Assembly (NCBI GenBank): GCA_007844125.1
Contig: CM017563.1
Location: 38,198,019 to 38,262,018, forward strand
Reading direction: 5' to 3'
Length of the DNA stretch: 64,000 nucleotides
Source: Sinonovacula constricta
Taxonomy: Eukaryota; Mollusca; Bivalvia; Cardiida; Solecurtidae
Shown: piece after piece, positions 45,301 through 53,764 of the stretch
How positions within the stretch are numbered: the stretch's first letter is position 1
Layout of the letters: each line of letters starts with the position of its first letter
Notes under the pieces: generated by a model
Databases searched by the model: none
The model's input: the letters and a program-made list of their open reading frames with translations, nothing else
What the model was told of the DNA's origin: nothing
Program-made: the position numbers and the translations under genes

Positions 45301-48300
45301 ATTATTGGTGAAGCATGACCCCAGACTTATATCTGGTTAGAACCACTGACGTACCGCAGGTTAGCTGGAAAACCTCCCCACATAAAAGATCGTTCCCAAA
45401 TAGGACTTGAACCCTCACAGGTGAGGGGCTGATGAGTTTCGAGTCAGCGACTCTAACCGCTTAACCATGGGCACCCCATACACTAGGAATGTTGTTGAGA
45501 ATGGCACATGATTGAACATAAACATGACATTGTAAACAACAAAAAAGAAAAGAAATATGCAAAATACAGGTAACAAAACAACAAGATGAAAATTTATATT
45601 GAAGAAGCTAAACACAGAGGCTTGATAAACAAAAATTAATTGCTGGATAGATAAGGTTTTGATGAACCAAGAAAATGGACAGCTCTTTATATAAAAGCAT
45701 TAGGCTTTAAAAACAGGACAAAAAACAGCTTTGAAACAGACCAACTTAAGGTCACTGCATAGTAATAAAATTCTCCATGCTTCCTCCTACAAACAATAAA
45801 TTGGAACTTATTAGAATTATTATCTGTTTTAAATATAAATAAATATTTATGAAAAAAAAAAAAAGAGTAATAAAAAGATCAGCAGGTCACATCATTAAAA
45901 CACCTTTGCGAGTGTGACACTATCAGATAGATTAATAAATATGTAGACTTTAATCTTGCTTAGTTATCTGTGTTGCTTTGTCAATCATGTCCACCTGATT
46001 AACAGTCTCATGTATGTATAAATCTACATCAGAGCATAGCACAGCTTTGTGCATACACAGTAACACCAGCATTTTATAAGTCTTCAGTTTGGAATATCTG
46101 TTCTGATGTCTGCTGATTCCAGGTGTCATGTGTTGGTCTCAATGTCAGTTTCTGAGGCATCCCATTTCTGAAATAAACACAATAAAAAAAATGAGCATAC
46201 AAGGATAAATATGGGTTTATCAATATATCTCAAAAAGTTTAAACTTAAAATGTTAGAAATCTCCTTACAGAATTGCCAATACAATTAGAAGTATACAAAA
46301 AAGTATCAAAACATATTTAGGATTTACATAAGATATGTATATAAAAGATTTTTTTTCTCCATTATTTTGACAACAAACTTTTTCACACAAAAAAGTTGTG
46401 TTTTTTTACATTTTATGTAAATGATACTTTTTGCAACAAAGCAGCCTAACACACACAGAATAAAATCAAAATTATTGATCGAAGATAAATAAAACAATTA
46501 AAATTGCAAACTTGTTGCAAACAACATTAAGATTAGAAACTACACAAAAATACTTACATCCAAATTTCAGACCTGTTGCTGTCTTGAACTCCGCGAATAG
46601 ACATAAAGTGGTTTACACGCGAAGTCCTTCAGCTAGTTTGTGCAAATAGCATTTTAAAGTTGGTGTATCCAATGCATGGCTTATTATATGTGGGAAGGGG
46701 TAAGGAGGATGGGTGGAGGTGGGAGTTAAGTCAAGCTGTCGAGCTTGTGATAAGCAGCCACACATGGGGCGGCCCAAGATTGGCTGCTTAAAGCAAGTTA
46801 GCCACAGTTGTGTTGGAACATAACACATACAACCACATGATCCACACTTGTTAGATATATTTTAAATACTGCATCAATATCAACCAATAAGCGGGATGTT
46901 GAAGACTGATGTATAATCATGATGTATGGTAACATATATGCAGATTAGAGATAAACTAGATAGTTGAGTTTTAAACAGTCTAAATTTTGTTAAAAACTAT
47001 GGTTTTGATTCCTCCAACCTAAGGACAACAAAATCTTTAGAATGTAAGCATGTTCAATTGTAATCTTGTGATCTGGGGAAATATTTTATATATTTCTTTT
47101 ATTCATTAAAATAAAAAAAATGTTTTATTTTTTTAATGTAAAGTTTAAAAAATAGCTTTGTAAGAGCATGCTGCTATAGTAATGTCAGTATGCAGGGTTC
47201 AAAATTTTTACAAGACAAAATGGCTCCTAATTAAGTGTTCAGATCACTGTTAGATGTCACTGTAAGATGTCACTATCAACAACTGATTTATGCATTGTAC
47301 ATTTTTTCTTTAATTTCATCAAATTATTTATTTACGACTTGATAAAACTTAACACATTTTTTTCCTCTTCATTGAAAAAAAAAATGAATTAATCGCTTTG
47401 GAGGCTCTGAATAGACCATTAATGTTTTATTTTGTTTTTGAGGTACATCGAAGTTACCAATTATGATCATTATAGCGATGTCCAGCTATTTTGGTGGAGG
47501 AAGAACCCAGACAAATGTCTGGGAAGAACCACCGCCGAACCCCAGGTCAGCTAAAGGACTGTCTCACTTTCAGTCCTTCGCCCCGGATGGGACTCGAAAT
47601 CCTGCAGTAAGAGGCCAAGCGGTCAGAGAAGTTTAGTCAGCAACTCTACCACTATGCCATGGGCGCCCCTCTCATAACATTTTACTGTAAGCAAAAAATT
47701 TACTGCATGTGAATGGATATATCCAAAACTGTGGATCAAGTCTTTTTACACAAACCAGTTAAGCCAATTGGTGCAAGTGTGCAGCATGTGGTAAACACAC
47801 AAAGGCACACATGACTTTTCATTGTAGTTCTGTTTATGAGCGTATGAAATAGACATGGATAGATTATCAATATTCTAATAGGTGGAGGAGTTATGTATGA
47901 ACTGTCTAACTGACCACTGCCTCAGTTTTAAGCACTTTTAATGTTTTAAATCTCATTTGAAACATATTTTAAGATTAGGAAACAACGTAAAACTTTGAGG
48001 CCGTGTATACTTTTTTAAATACCATGCAGTTCACATTTGACTTCACAAATGGCAAAAAAAAATCTTTCAGACATTCAGTCTGACAAGCTATGTCCTAAGC
48101 CTTTTGCAAAGTCTGATGCCTTAAACAGCAAGCATGGGGTAGAACTCTCATAACATAAAACTGCTATATTTGATATGAATAATATGGTGGAAAGTGCATG
48201 CAGTAATAAAAAAAGTTCGATATTTTTAGACGAGAATGTAAGAGATGAAAGTGTATGAGACCTCGCTGAGTTCCCTGGCAAGCGCCTCATCCTGCTCCTG

Positions 48301-51300
48301 CAGAAGCGCCCTCTCCTGGCGCACCTTCTCCTCCTCTTCCTGTAACTGACGGATCAACAGCTCGCTCGCCTCCTGCTCTGTTCTCCGCTCTTCAGCACGC
48401 TGCTCCCGCAACTGTCACGAAACAACATATTAATCCATATCAAAATACACTTGTTAAAGGTGGAATCCAATAGTTTGGACCAAATGTTTTTTTGTTCAAA
48501 TAACCAAATAAGTCAATGTTACCTGAAAAGGTCTTGCTAAATGCTAATTATTGATGCCCTAGATCTATGTTAAAAGATCACTCTGAATATGTATTTTTTC
48601 CAACTGTATAAAAACCTTAATAGTGGTCTCTGTTAAAAATAGATATCGACATCAGAGTGGATGACTCGCATGACTTTATACGTGATCGCAAAAGTAAGTG
48701 GTCACGTGGTTTTCTAAGTTTAAAAATAGCTATCTCTGCAGCGCGGCTCAGATAGGAATTGACTGTTTGCAATGACGAGTTGGGATATATGTCTAGAACT
48801 TCAATGAACATTATTCTGCAGGACTTTTTCAGGTAAAAATGAATTATTTGGCTATTTGAGAAAAGGACTTATGTAATAGACTTTATAATAATTCTTTTTC
48901 CTCACAAAAATGTTTGCATAACTAAGCAATACAAAAATGTAAACTGTGTAGCAGGAAGAGTTTTAATTTCCAAGAAAGCCTTAATATTGAACATAAACAC
49001 AGGTAAGGTTTGTTAAATAATATCAAATATGTTCTTATATTTGTTAATATAACAAGATTGTGGCATCAAGTAAGAATTTAACTACATATTTATTTTTATT
49101 TAAAAACATTTGGTAAAAGTGAACTTAATCGGAAAAACATGAATGTTTTTATTATAAGATTGTGGTACATGCAAGTAAGGAGTGCATCTTGGTTAAAAGT
49201 AGAATATTTAGAACACAAACAAAAAATTCTAATAGGTCAACATATAATGTTCTCCTACCTTTCTCAACTGCTCTTCAAATTCACTTCTTATTTCTCCTGG
49301 TTCAGCAAGCTTTATGGAGACATTCAGGGCTAGAAAATATATTAATATATGTTAAGACTTCACTGAGAAAGTAATTAATTGCACACTGAATCACTCAATA
49401 TAAGCAGTGTTTTCTCTAGACCAAAATATTTATGGGTCATTTTTGACCCTCTTATCCGAAAAGTGGGGGACATTTACAAAAAAGATGGGTCACAACTATT
49501 TATTATAAAGTAAACTGAGCGCGTGACACACACTTCAGCTTTGTTTATTGCAGCGACCAGGGACTTGGATAGTCTGTTCATGTCGCTTCTAAGTGACTGA
49601 GATTCTAAGGCACATGTGTGTTGATTTGAGGAAATATGTCTCGTTAGCGTAGAAGCACGAAAGTACAGCCTGATGTGAAAGGATTGTCCTTCCCTTCAAA
49701 TATACAAACTGAACAAGTCATTTTATTGTCAAATCGCAACCAAAAATGCTGCTCCAACCATTCTTTTCGGAACTCCTGTTTCGGCCCAGGATTTTCATCG
49801 TCGGCAACCACAGTACTTCCGTTACACTCCATACATACCGTGGGAAATTTGACTAGCAAAATCTCGTTTTCATGAATGTGCATGAGGCAGGGGAGACCAA
49901 TCTTCTTCCAATGAAATCGCATGTTACAATAAAATACTCTTCAATCTCAATGACGTCATACTGGGATTTTCTTATTAAAAATAGAAACCAATGCACACGT
50001 CTACTCCAATCGGAACTCCTCGGGTAATTCCGTCCTCGGGACAATCATCCCTCGGATGTGTCTAGTGCAATAATACTTAATGAAATCACGATCGTTTTGT
50101 TCGCCGGATGTCAGAAGAAGAATATGACTAAGTAGTTCGCACAAAACATAAACATTGCCATCGTTTGACAGCTCTGTGTCTGCTGCGCTGGGTAAATTAA
50201 AATCGGATGATTTTAATTTGAAGCCGCCACAAATAGAAGTTTTACTGGCATCGTACTGTAGTGAGCTGTCACCCGAGCTGCTATCTTTGCTTTGACATCT
50301 CTCTCAAAAAAAGTCCCATTTAGATAAGTGGCCGAGGTGATCCGACTACCTACATACATCCGAGAGATGATTCGTGAATTATCCGAGGTGTTCCGATTGA
50401 TGTCTACTCATGGAGGTCGCCATTTTGAATGGTAAACCGAACCTTAGATATTAAACGTAATTTGATTGGCTAGTTATCCATGGTGGGTTCCTTATTGCAC
50501 CAATGAAACTGCCGCATTAATTATTCATGGCTACGAGATTTTCCTAGCCAATTGTCCCAGGGGTACATAACGCAGCATAGTGGAGTAATGTAACGGGGGA
50601 TAACCGACGATGCAGGATTTTGTATTTGCTTTTTTGTTGGGGTTCATCATTCGACGCGCTGTTGGTACTAACGGCTGCTGTAGATTCCGCCGATGCCTGA
50701 CAGTTATTTTGGTCGTTTTTTGCGTCGAAATGTTAACCTGCGCTGTTTTTTCCCCAGAAAATGACGAAACAGTCTGTTTCCTCTTGGCGCTCACAACTGA
50801 AACTGAATTCTAAATAAAGCGTCTACGACATGTCACGTGATACGGTTTTCAATTAAATCTAAGTCGCTGCCGAATAGTTGCGTCACGGAAAACGCTCGGC
50901 TGTTATAACATTGAGCCGAATTAAAATATATTGCGTCAAAAACGCAGGAAACGCGCTCTAGAGAAAACACTGAATATAAGGATTTACAAATTGTTTGGAG
51001 AACCAATATGTACCTTGGAACTTCCACAATATGAAGTAGTCATACAAAATGACTGCGTAGTACAGATAAAGCCTGGGCTAATTTGTTTGTTTTGTTTTTT
51101 GTTATATCGCACAGACACAATTATGGCCATATTGGCGACTTCCAGCTAATTATTGGTGGAGGAAGACTCCAGACTTGTCTGGGTAGAACCACCGGCGCAC
51201 CGCAGGTTCGCAGGAAAACCTTTTCACATGGCTGGGACTCAAACCCACTTCGGGAGGGGCTGAGGAGTTTCAAGTCAGAGACTCTAACCACTCTTCTACA

Positions 51301-53084
51301 AGTGCCCCCCACCCAACCCGATGAATTTTGTTCTTTGTTAAATAGTTAATGTTACATTGATATCACTTAAAACACTAGATCAGCTCGTGGGAACACCCTA
51401 AGATTTGTGGGGCCAGACCGTAGTTGATTAGTTAATCTATTGAGTGGCATCCATAGGTAATTCACACCTTTCATGGTACTTTAATGACTCCCAGTTTTGA
51501 TTTTAATTATTTTTTAATCCTGTTGAGCCAGTCAACTGAGAAACAAAAAGATATTGAACACTTAGTGCAAAAATACCACATATATAAAATGTATTACATA
51601 AGGTAAACTTTATAAGTCAAAATTCCACTTTTAAAATTAATTTTCACAGTATTCGCTAACGGACATCTACAAAGTCTTGGCAGATATTGTCAGTATAGAC
51701 AAAACATAGGAAAGTTGATGTGGTCTCACATAAACTCTGAAATTCTTGAAGAGTACAAAAGGACAACCATTTGCAAATACTTCAGGACATTGAACTTTAA
51801 CTTAAATTTAATTACTGGTCTAGTTCATAAATAATCAGTCTAAAAATGTTAAATGGGAGATCTGTCTTAAATCACACAATATGTATTTATTAACTCACAA
51901 CCTAGGTATTATAATGTGTTAACAAGTGTCATATCTTGTCCATGAAAAATAGAGTCAATAAACATAGAAATTGGCTTCAAGAACATATACCTAGTGCCAG
52001 TCCTATAGCTATAGAATTTTGTTGCTCAATCTATTAAGCCAATGCCCATGTCCACTTTAATGATGTTGGGTATTTAGAAAATAAATATGAGTCTGACCAA
52101 GTATGATCCTTACCATTCATCCTATCAAGGAAGAAAACCATAGCACATAAAAATACCTAGCCTGGTAAAATATACAGGGTTCTTGGAAATGCTTAAATCT
52201 GCATATGTGTACTAGACATTTCCTAAGATGTACACATATTTTATTAGACCGCGCATTTTCGTATGCATAGATTTTGAAGCAGGATGCAATCATAAAGAGA
52301 TCATTGGTCAAAGCGCTAGTTATTGGGTCTGACTACTGACGCACGACAAATGGACTCAATTTCTTTATTGACAGCTTAATTGTTCCCTTTTACTTTAAGA
52401 TGGGAGGAGTCGAGCAGTTTCACAGATATAGCTATAGCTTATTCGGTAGTATAGGGATGGTCTGACGTGAAATCTGGTAGATGCTTTTCCGCTTCTGATA
52501 TAGAAGGGCATGCTGTTAGTTTTAAAATACATTTGTATGTTAAAAAGTACGAGTAAACTATTACTTCTGAAAATGACCACATGACAAAGGTGAGCTGCTT
52601 CACGGCTCCTATTATGCTCATTGATACTTCGATCTATCAAAGACCATAAAGTTGGCTTAATTCAAAAAACATAAAAAATGTCATATCATATGATTATATA
52701 GGTGGTATATTTCGAGAGAATGATAGGCTACAACTTGGTTAACAAAGTCAGTGTATCTTTGTCTGACATTTACCAAATGACATATTTATTATGCATACCT
52801 TTTACTTCTTCATCATCGTCCTCCTCTCCTTCAAGTCGCTTTTTCACCTGCGATGGAAAATGTTTCTTGATTTCCTTCCATCTTTTTTCGTTCACGAGAG
52901 CATTATTCCTTGCCGCCCGGCGAGCCCAAGTAGAAATACGTATACGGCACATAGGGCAACAAAAATTGGCCTCCTCCACATTTTGTTTAAAACACTTCAA
53001 ACACAACTCGTGCTCGCATGGCATAGTCACAGGCTCTATAAATATATAGAGGCATATCGGGCATATGTTATCCTCGAGTTTCAT
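35169..53084 (-). CDS. RNF168: RNF168/RNF169-type E3 ubiquitin ligase, 7 exons, 879 residues
   Basis: Seven exons (53084-52799, 49329-49259, 48411-48262, 39305-39125, 38239-38054, 37424-36865, 36374-35169) sum to 2640 bases and join in frame with GT-AG borders. In vertebrates RNF168 is recruited by RNF8-made ubiquitin chains at double-strand breaks, ubiquitinates H2A at K13/K15 and binds its own product. Visible here: C3HC4 RING (8-46), LRM1 (about 101-119), UMI (about 134-147), MIU1 (about 150-168), a long disordered Ser-rich middle, MIU2 (about 831-848) and LRM2 (about 852-870). Human RNF168 has 571 residues, so the middle is expanded. Start: the first ATG, just before the RING. RNF169 arose from the same family and cannot be excluded as the closer name, but UMI and MIU1 favour RNF168. 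Introns are long and rich in SINEs. Confidence 0.93.
36865..37424 (-). CDS. RNF168: RNF168-type gene, exon 6: low-complexity Ser/Thr/Pro region
   Basis: Acceptor GTATATTTCAG and donor CAG|GTGAGT; enters in phase 1, leaves in phase 0, 560 bp. The encoded 187 residues are Ser/Thr/Pro-rich with likely phosphorylation motifs such as CPLTPPRRLPSGK and IISRSASAQSID, and end in a charged helix-like MKRRLSELAEERKNQ. No folded domain is recognised. It corresponds to the disordered centre of the family. Confidence 0.85.
38054..38239 (-). CDS. RNF168: RNF168-type gene, exon 5: charged helical segment
   Basis: Acceptor CTTTTCCAG and donor AGAG|GTAAGC, phase 1 to 1, 186 bp. It encodes VAVLEERFRRQKVLRDQNL and QDVAQLEESFRLNRM, two Glu/Arg/Leu-rich segments likely to form helices. 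No counterpart is assigned in human RNF168. The acceptor is immediately followed by GTAAG, so an in-phase cryptic site is possible. Confidence 0.85.
38351..38541 (-). repeat. SINE family S1 copy in RNF168-type intron 4
   Basis: Contains GACATCCAGCTATTTTGGTA, TAGGTAGAATCACCAGTGCA, GTCAGCTGGAAGACCTTCCC and the tRNA-like head ending GGTGCCCC. Confidence 0.75.
38607..38770 (-). repeat. SINE family S1 copy, head-truncated
   Basis: Contains TTACATCACACCAACACAAT, TATAGCCATATTGGCAATGT, CCAGCTAATTACTGCAGGAG, CTGGGTAGGACCACCGGCAC and CTTGCTGGAAAACC. The tRNA-like head is missing. Confidence 0.8.
39125..39305 (-). CDS. RNF168: RNF168-type gene, exon 4: linker with SIEPFL motif
   Basis: Acceptor CCTTTTTGCAG and donor GCAG|GTAAGA; enters in phase 0, leaves in phase 1, 181 bp. 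It encodes SARSFINDSRSNSASIEPFL, and the SIEPFL segment resembles DIQKYL in the equivalent part of human RNF168 just after MIU1. A Pro/Ser-rich stretch follows (ERSPSPYPYPCLSP). A dispersed element (E1 copy 2) begins only ~67 bp upstream of the acceptor. Confidence 0.87.
39372..39800 (+). mobile_element. Dispersed element E1, copy 2, next to exon 4 acceptor
   Basis: Aligns along its length with 5858-6320, from TGAAAATATTAAACATGTTG through TTATCACATAACCATAACAT to TGAGTGTTACCTCACACTCG. It has only one arm of the hairpin seen in copy 1. Confidence 0.75.
40580..40690 (-). repeat. SINE family S1 fragment
   Basis: Contains GTTTATGTTACATCCAATGT, ATTATGGTCATCTTAGCGAT, GTCCAGCTAATTATTGGTGG and AGGAAAACCCTAGACATA. 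A separate piece (GGTTAGAACCACCAGCACAC) lies at about 40937-40956, so the copy appears to be split by a later ~240-bp insertion. Confidence 0.65.
41238..41880 (+). mobile_element. MITE family M1 copy in RNF168-type intron 3
   Basis: Left end AAGGTGGTATATGACAATTT, then GCCAATATCAAATACC as in the 56.34-kb copy. The M1 body (CTAAAAATAGATATCCACAT, AGTGGTCATGTGGTTTTCTT, GTGTCAGATAGGAAATAC) is present further on. The right end is indistinct. Confidence 0.55.
42000..42172 (-). repeat. SINE family S1 copy
   Basis: GATCATAATAGCAATGTCCA, CTGGGTAGAACCACCGGCGC, ACCACAAGTCAGCTGGAAGA and CATGTGGTGAGAGGCTAAGC match the S1 consensus. The tRNA-like head is incomplete. Confidence 0.75.
42180..43850. other. 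RNF168-type intron 3 sequence, no exon seen
   Basis: A plus-strand frame at 42420-42629 and the other frames here have no domain and no phase-compatible splice sites on the gene strand. Confidence 0.45.
43857..44190 (-). mobile_element. Retroposon family S4, longer copy
   Basis: From GTTTATTGGGTTTATCGTCC through CCACTTGAAGCAGATATA and CAGTCACATTATCCTGACAC it matches the nested insert at 25.9 kb. It then continues about 200 bp further (GGCCGGGGGCCTCCCGTACC, TATACCGATTGCGCC). This shows that the 25.9-kb copy is 5'-truncated. Confidence 0.7.
45238..45476 (-). repeat. SINE family S1 copy, near full length
   Basis: On the minus strand it begins with a tRNA-like head: GGTGCCCATGGTTAAGCGGT (A box), then GAGGGTTCAAGTCC (B box). 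The body follows, with CAGCTAATTATTGG and ACCACTGACGTACCGCAGG read on the plus strand, and the tail is T-rich (TTGTTCTTTG) on the plus strand. Internal RNA polymerase III promoter boxes are well preserved. Confidence 0.85.
46126..46167 (-). CDS. RNF168: Possible alternative terminal exon of the RNF168-type gene
   Basis: A good acceptor (GTGTTTATTTCAG) ends at 46168. Reading in phase 0, as required after exon 3, gives KWDASETDIETNT and a stop. Splicing exon 3 to this site would give a 182-residue protein with RING, LRM1, UMI and MIU1 but no MIU2-LRM2. A second frame stays open for about 30 codons. No conservation evidence is available here, so this is a candidate only. Confidence 0.25.
   Translation of the reverse strand, partial: KWDASETDIETNT
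47432..47670 (-). repeat. SINE family S1 copy, near full length
   Basis: Plus-strand blocks: CAATTATGATCATTATAGCG, ATGTCCAGCTATTTTGGTGG, CTGGGAAGAACCACCGCCGA, GGATGGGACTCGAAATCC, then CAACTCTACCACTATGCCAT, the complement of a tRNA A box. Confidence 0.85.
48262..48411 (-). CDS. RNF168: RNF168-type gene, exon 3: UMI and MIU1 ubiquitin-binding helices
   Basis: Acceptor TCGTGACAG and donor GAG|GTCTCA, phase 0 to 0, 50 codons. ASELLIRQLQEEEEK matches the UMI of human RNF168 (EEYIQRLLAEEEE), and EQDEALARELSE matches MIU1 (SDEELARKLS), including the Leu-Ala-Arg-x-Leu core. With LRM1 in exon 2 this reproduces the module that reads RNF8-dependent ubiquitin. The donor departs from consensus after GT. 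Confidence 0.93.
48457..48880 (+). mobile_element. MITE family M1 copy in RNF168-type intron 2
   Basis: Left end AAAGGTGGAATCCAATAGTT. The body holds AAATAGATATCGACATCAGA, ACGTGATCGCAAAAGTAAGT, GGTCACGTGGTTTTCTAAGT and CAGCGCGGCTCAGATAGGAA. The right end is decayed. It starts about 46 bp upstream of the exon 3 acceptor on the gene strand. Confidence 0.75.
49259..49329 (-). CDS. RNF168: RNF168-type gene, exon 2: LRM1 targeting motif
   Basis: Acceptor ATTTTCTAG and donor AAAG|GTAGGA; 71 bp entering in phase 1 and leaving in phase 0. It encodes IKLAEPGEIRSEFEEQLRK, matching human LRM1 (LLSKPGELRREYEEEISK) residue for residue at most positions. LRM1 gives the neighbouring UMI and MIU1 their specificity for break-associated ubiquitin marks in vertebrates. 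Confidence 0.93.
49500..49925 (-). pseudogene. Frameshifted TTF-type zinc-finger fragment
   Basis: The minus strand reads EFRKEWLEQHFWLRFDNKMT then CSVCIFEGKDNPFTSGC, followed in another frame by YFRASTLTRHISSNQHT. This is the order of a TTF-type zinc finger (WL...WL, C-x2-C, F-TxGC, TNFRxSTLxRH), as found in ZNF862-like and hAT-derived proteins. The finger is split by a frame change near 49665 and the sequence runs out soon after. It lies inside intron 1 of the RNF168-type gene, on the same strand. It is probably a decayed transposase-derived gene fragment. Confidence 0.6.
50007..50399 (-). mobile_element. Mutator-like MITE (family M3), copy 2, with 10-bp target duplication
   Basis: Flanked by ACGTCTACTC (49997-50006) and ATGTCTACTC (50400-50409), a 10-bp duplication with one difference. 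Left end CAATCGGAACTCCTCGGGTA and inverted right end CAATCGGAACACCTCGGATA are long inverted repeats. It is the reverse complement of the copy at 21278-21656 over its whole length. Confidence 0.88.
51081..51311 (-). repeat. SINE family S1 copy, near full length and best preserved
   Basis: On the minus strand the head contains GAGTGGTTAGAGTC (A box) and GTGGGTTTGAGTCCCAG (B box). The body carries the complement of CTGGGTAGAACCACCGGCGC and CCAGCTAATTATTGGTGGAG, and the tail is ATATAACAAAAAACAAAAC. It is intronic, in the same orientation as the host gene. Confidence 0.88.
52799..53084 (-). CDS. RNF168: RNF168-type gene, exon 1: start codon and RING finger
   Basis: Starts MKLEDNICPICLYIFIEPVT and ends at donor AAAG|GTATGC in phase 1. 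The RING is C3HC4: Cys8, Cys11, Cys23, His25, Cys28, Cys31, Cys43 and Cys46. The following RIRISTW places Arg49 where human RNF168 has Arg57, which helps select H2A K13/K15. The rest (NNALVNEKRWKEIKKHFPSQ) aligns well with RNF168 (NSLVNVELWTIIQKHYPRE). An acidic EGEEDDDEE stretch closes the exon. In-frame sequence upstream of the ATG lacks a better start. The 5' UTR and promoter presumably lie within 53085-53300, before the M4 copy. Confidence 0.95.
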
Positions 53085-53308
53085 TTTGATAAACTTCAAA
53101 TATTTGAAGAATTATGGTGGAATTCGTTTAACCAGCGTCCATTTTGTTTATGGAGGGAATGGAACGGAAGTCGGTAAAACGAATGCTGAATTCTGTTTCC
53201 GGTAAAATATTAAAGGCGGAAAGGATATTTAAATAGCGAAATGTGTATTAAGCAAAACACATATATGCAAGTACTGTACAGTTACCGTTGCTGTGTTATA
53301 TTTTCAGA

Positions 53309-53757
53309 TGAATTATATAGAAACATAAATTTATTTTCTTGTAACTTCTTCATTTGCGATGCAACAATTAAAAGCTATACACCACTGGAAAGCTTTTAAA
53401 ATTCTAATTTTTTAAAATACAATATTTTTTTAAATTGATAAATGCACAACGAATAAATACATAGAAATTGTAAAATTATCAGCTTATCATTAAACAAAAT
53501 AAATGGTGAATATTTTTTGGTTGTATTTGTTTACTTTTAAACTATCAAAATATAGTTTTGATATTTAAAATACTCCATAAAAGCTGTTAAATTGCATATA
53601 AAATTAAGTAAAATAGACTGAAAAATAGAAACACAGTGGTGAGTTTAATACATCACATATTTCCAGATTTCGGCCTGGATTAGCTTCTGCCTTCAAAGAT
53701 GGCTGCCGTAAACCGTCTTATCAGTGCCTATGACATCACATGGAAACTATCTTTGTT
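53309..53757 (-). mobile_element. MITE family M4, copy 2, 3'-truncated, upstream of RNF168-type gene
   Basis: Reverse complement of 25875-26480 with the S4 insertion absent: ATGGAAACTATC end, CTTCAAAGATGGCTGCCG, CCAGATTTCGGCCTGG, and CTTGTAACTTCTTCATTTGC matching the far part. It ends about 225 bp upstream of the start codon of the RNF168-type gene and so limits how far its proximal promoter can extend. Confidence 0.75.
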
Positions 53758-53764
53758 CTCGTGT

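Noticed and set aside
45405..45476. tRNA gene on the minus strand
   Set aside because: It is the head of an S1 SINE: the downstream body is shared with many other copies.
50531..50813. Opposed 67-87-codon open frames
   Set aside because: Neither shows a domain; the minus-strand one lacks an ATG start. A promoter-like interpretation of the surrounding CCAAT motifs was kept only as part of a finding.
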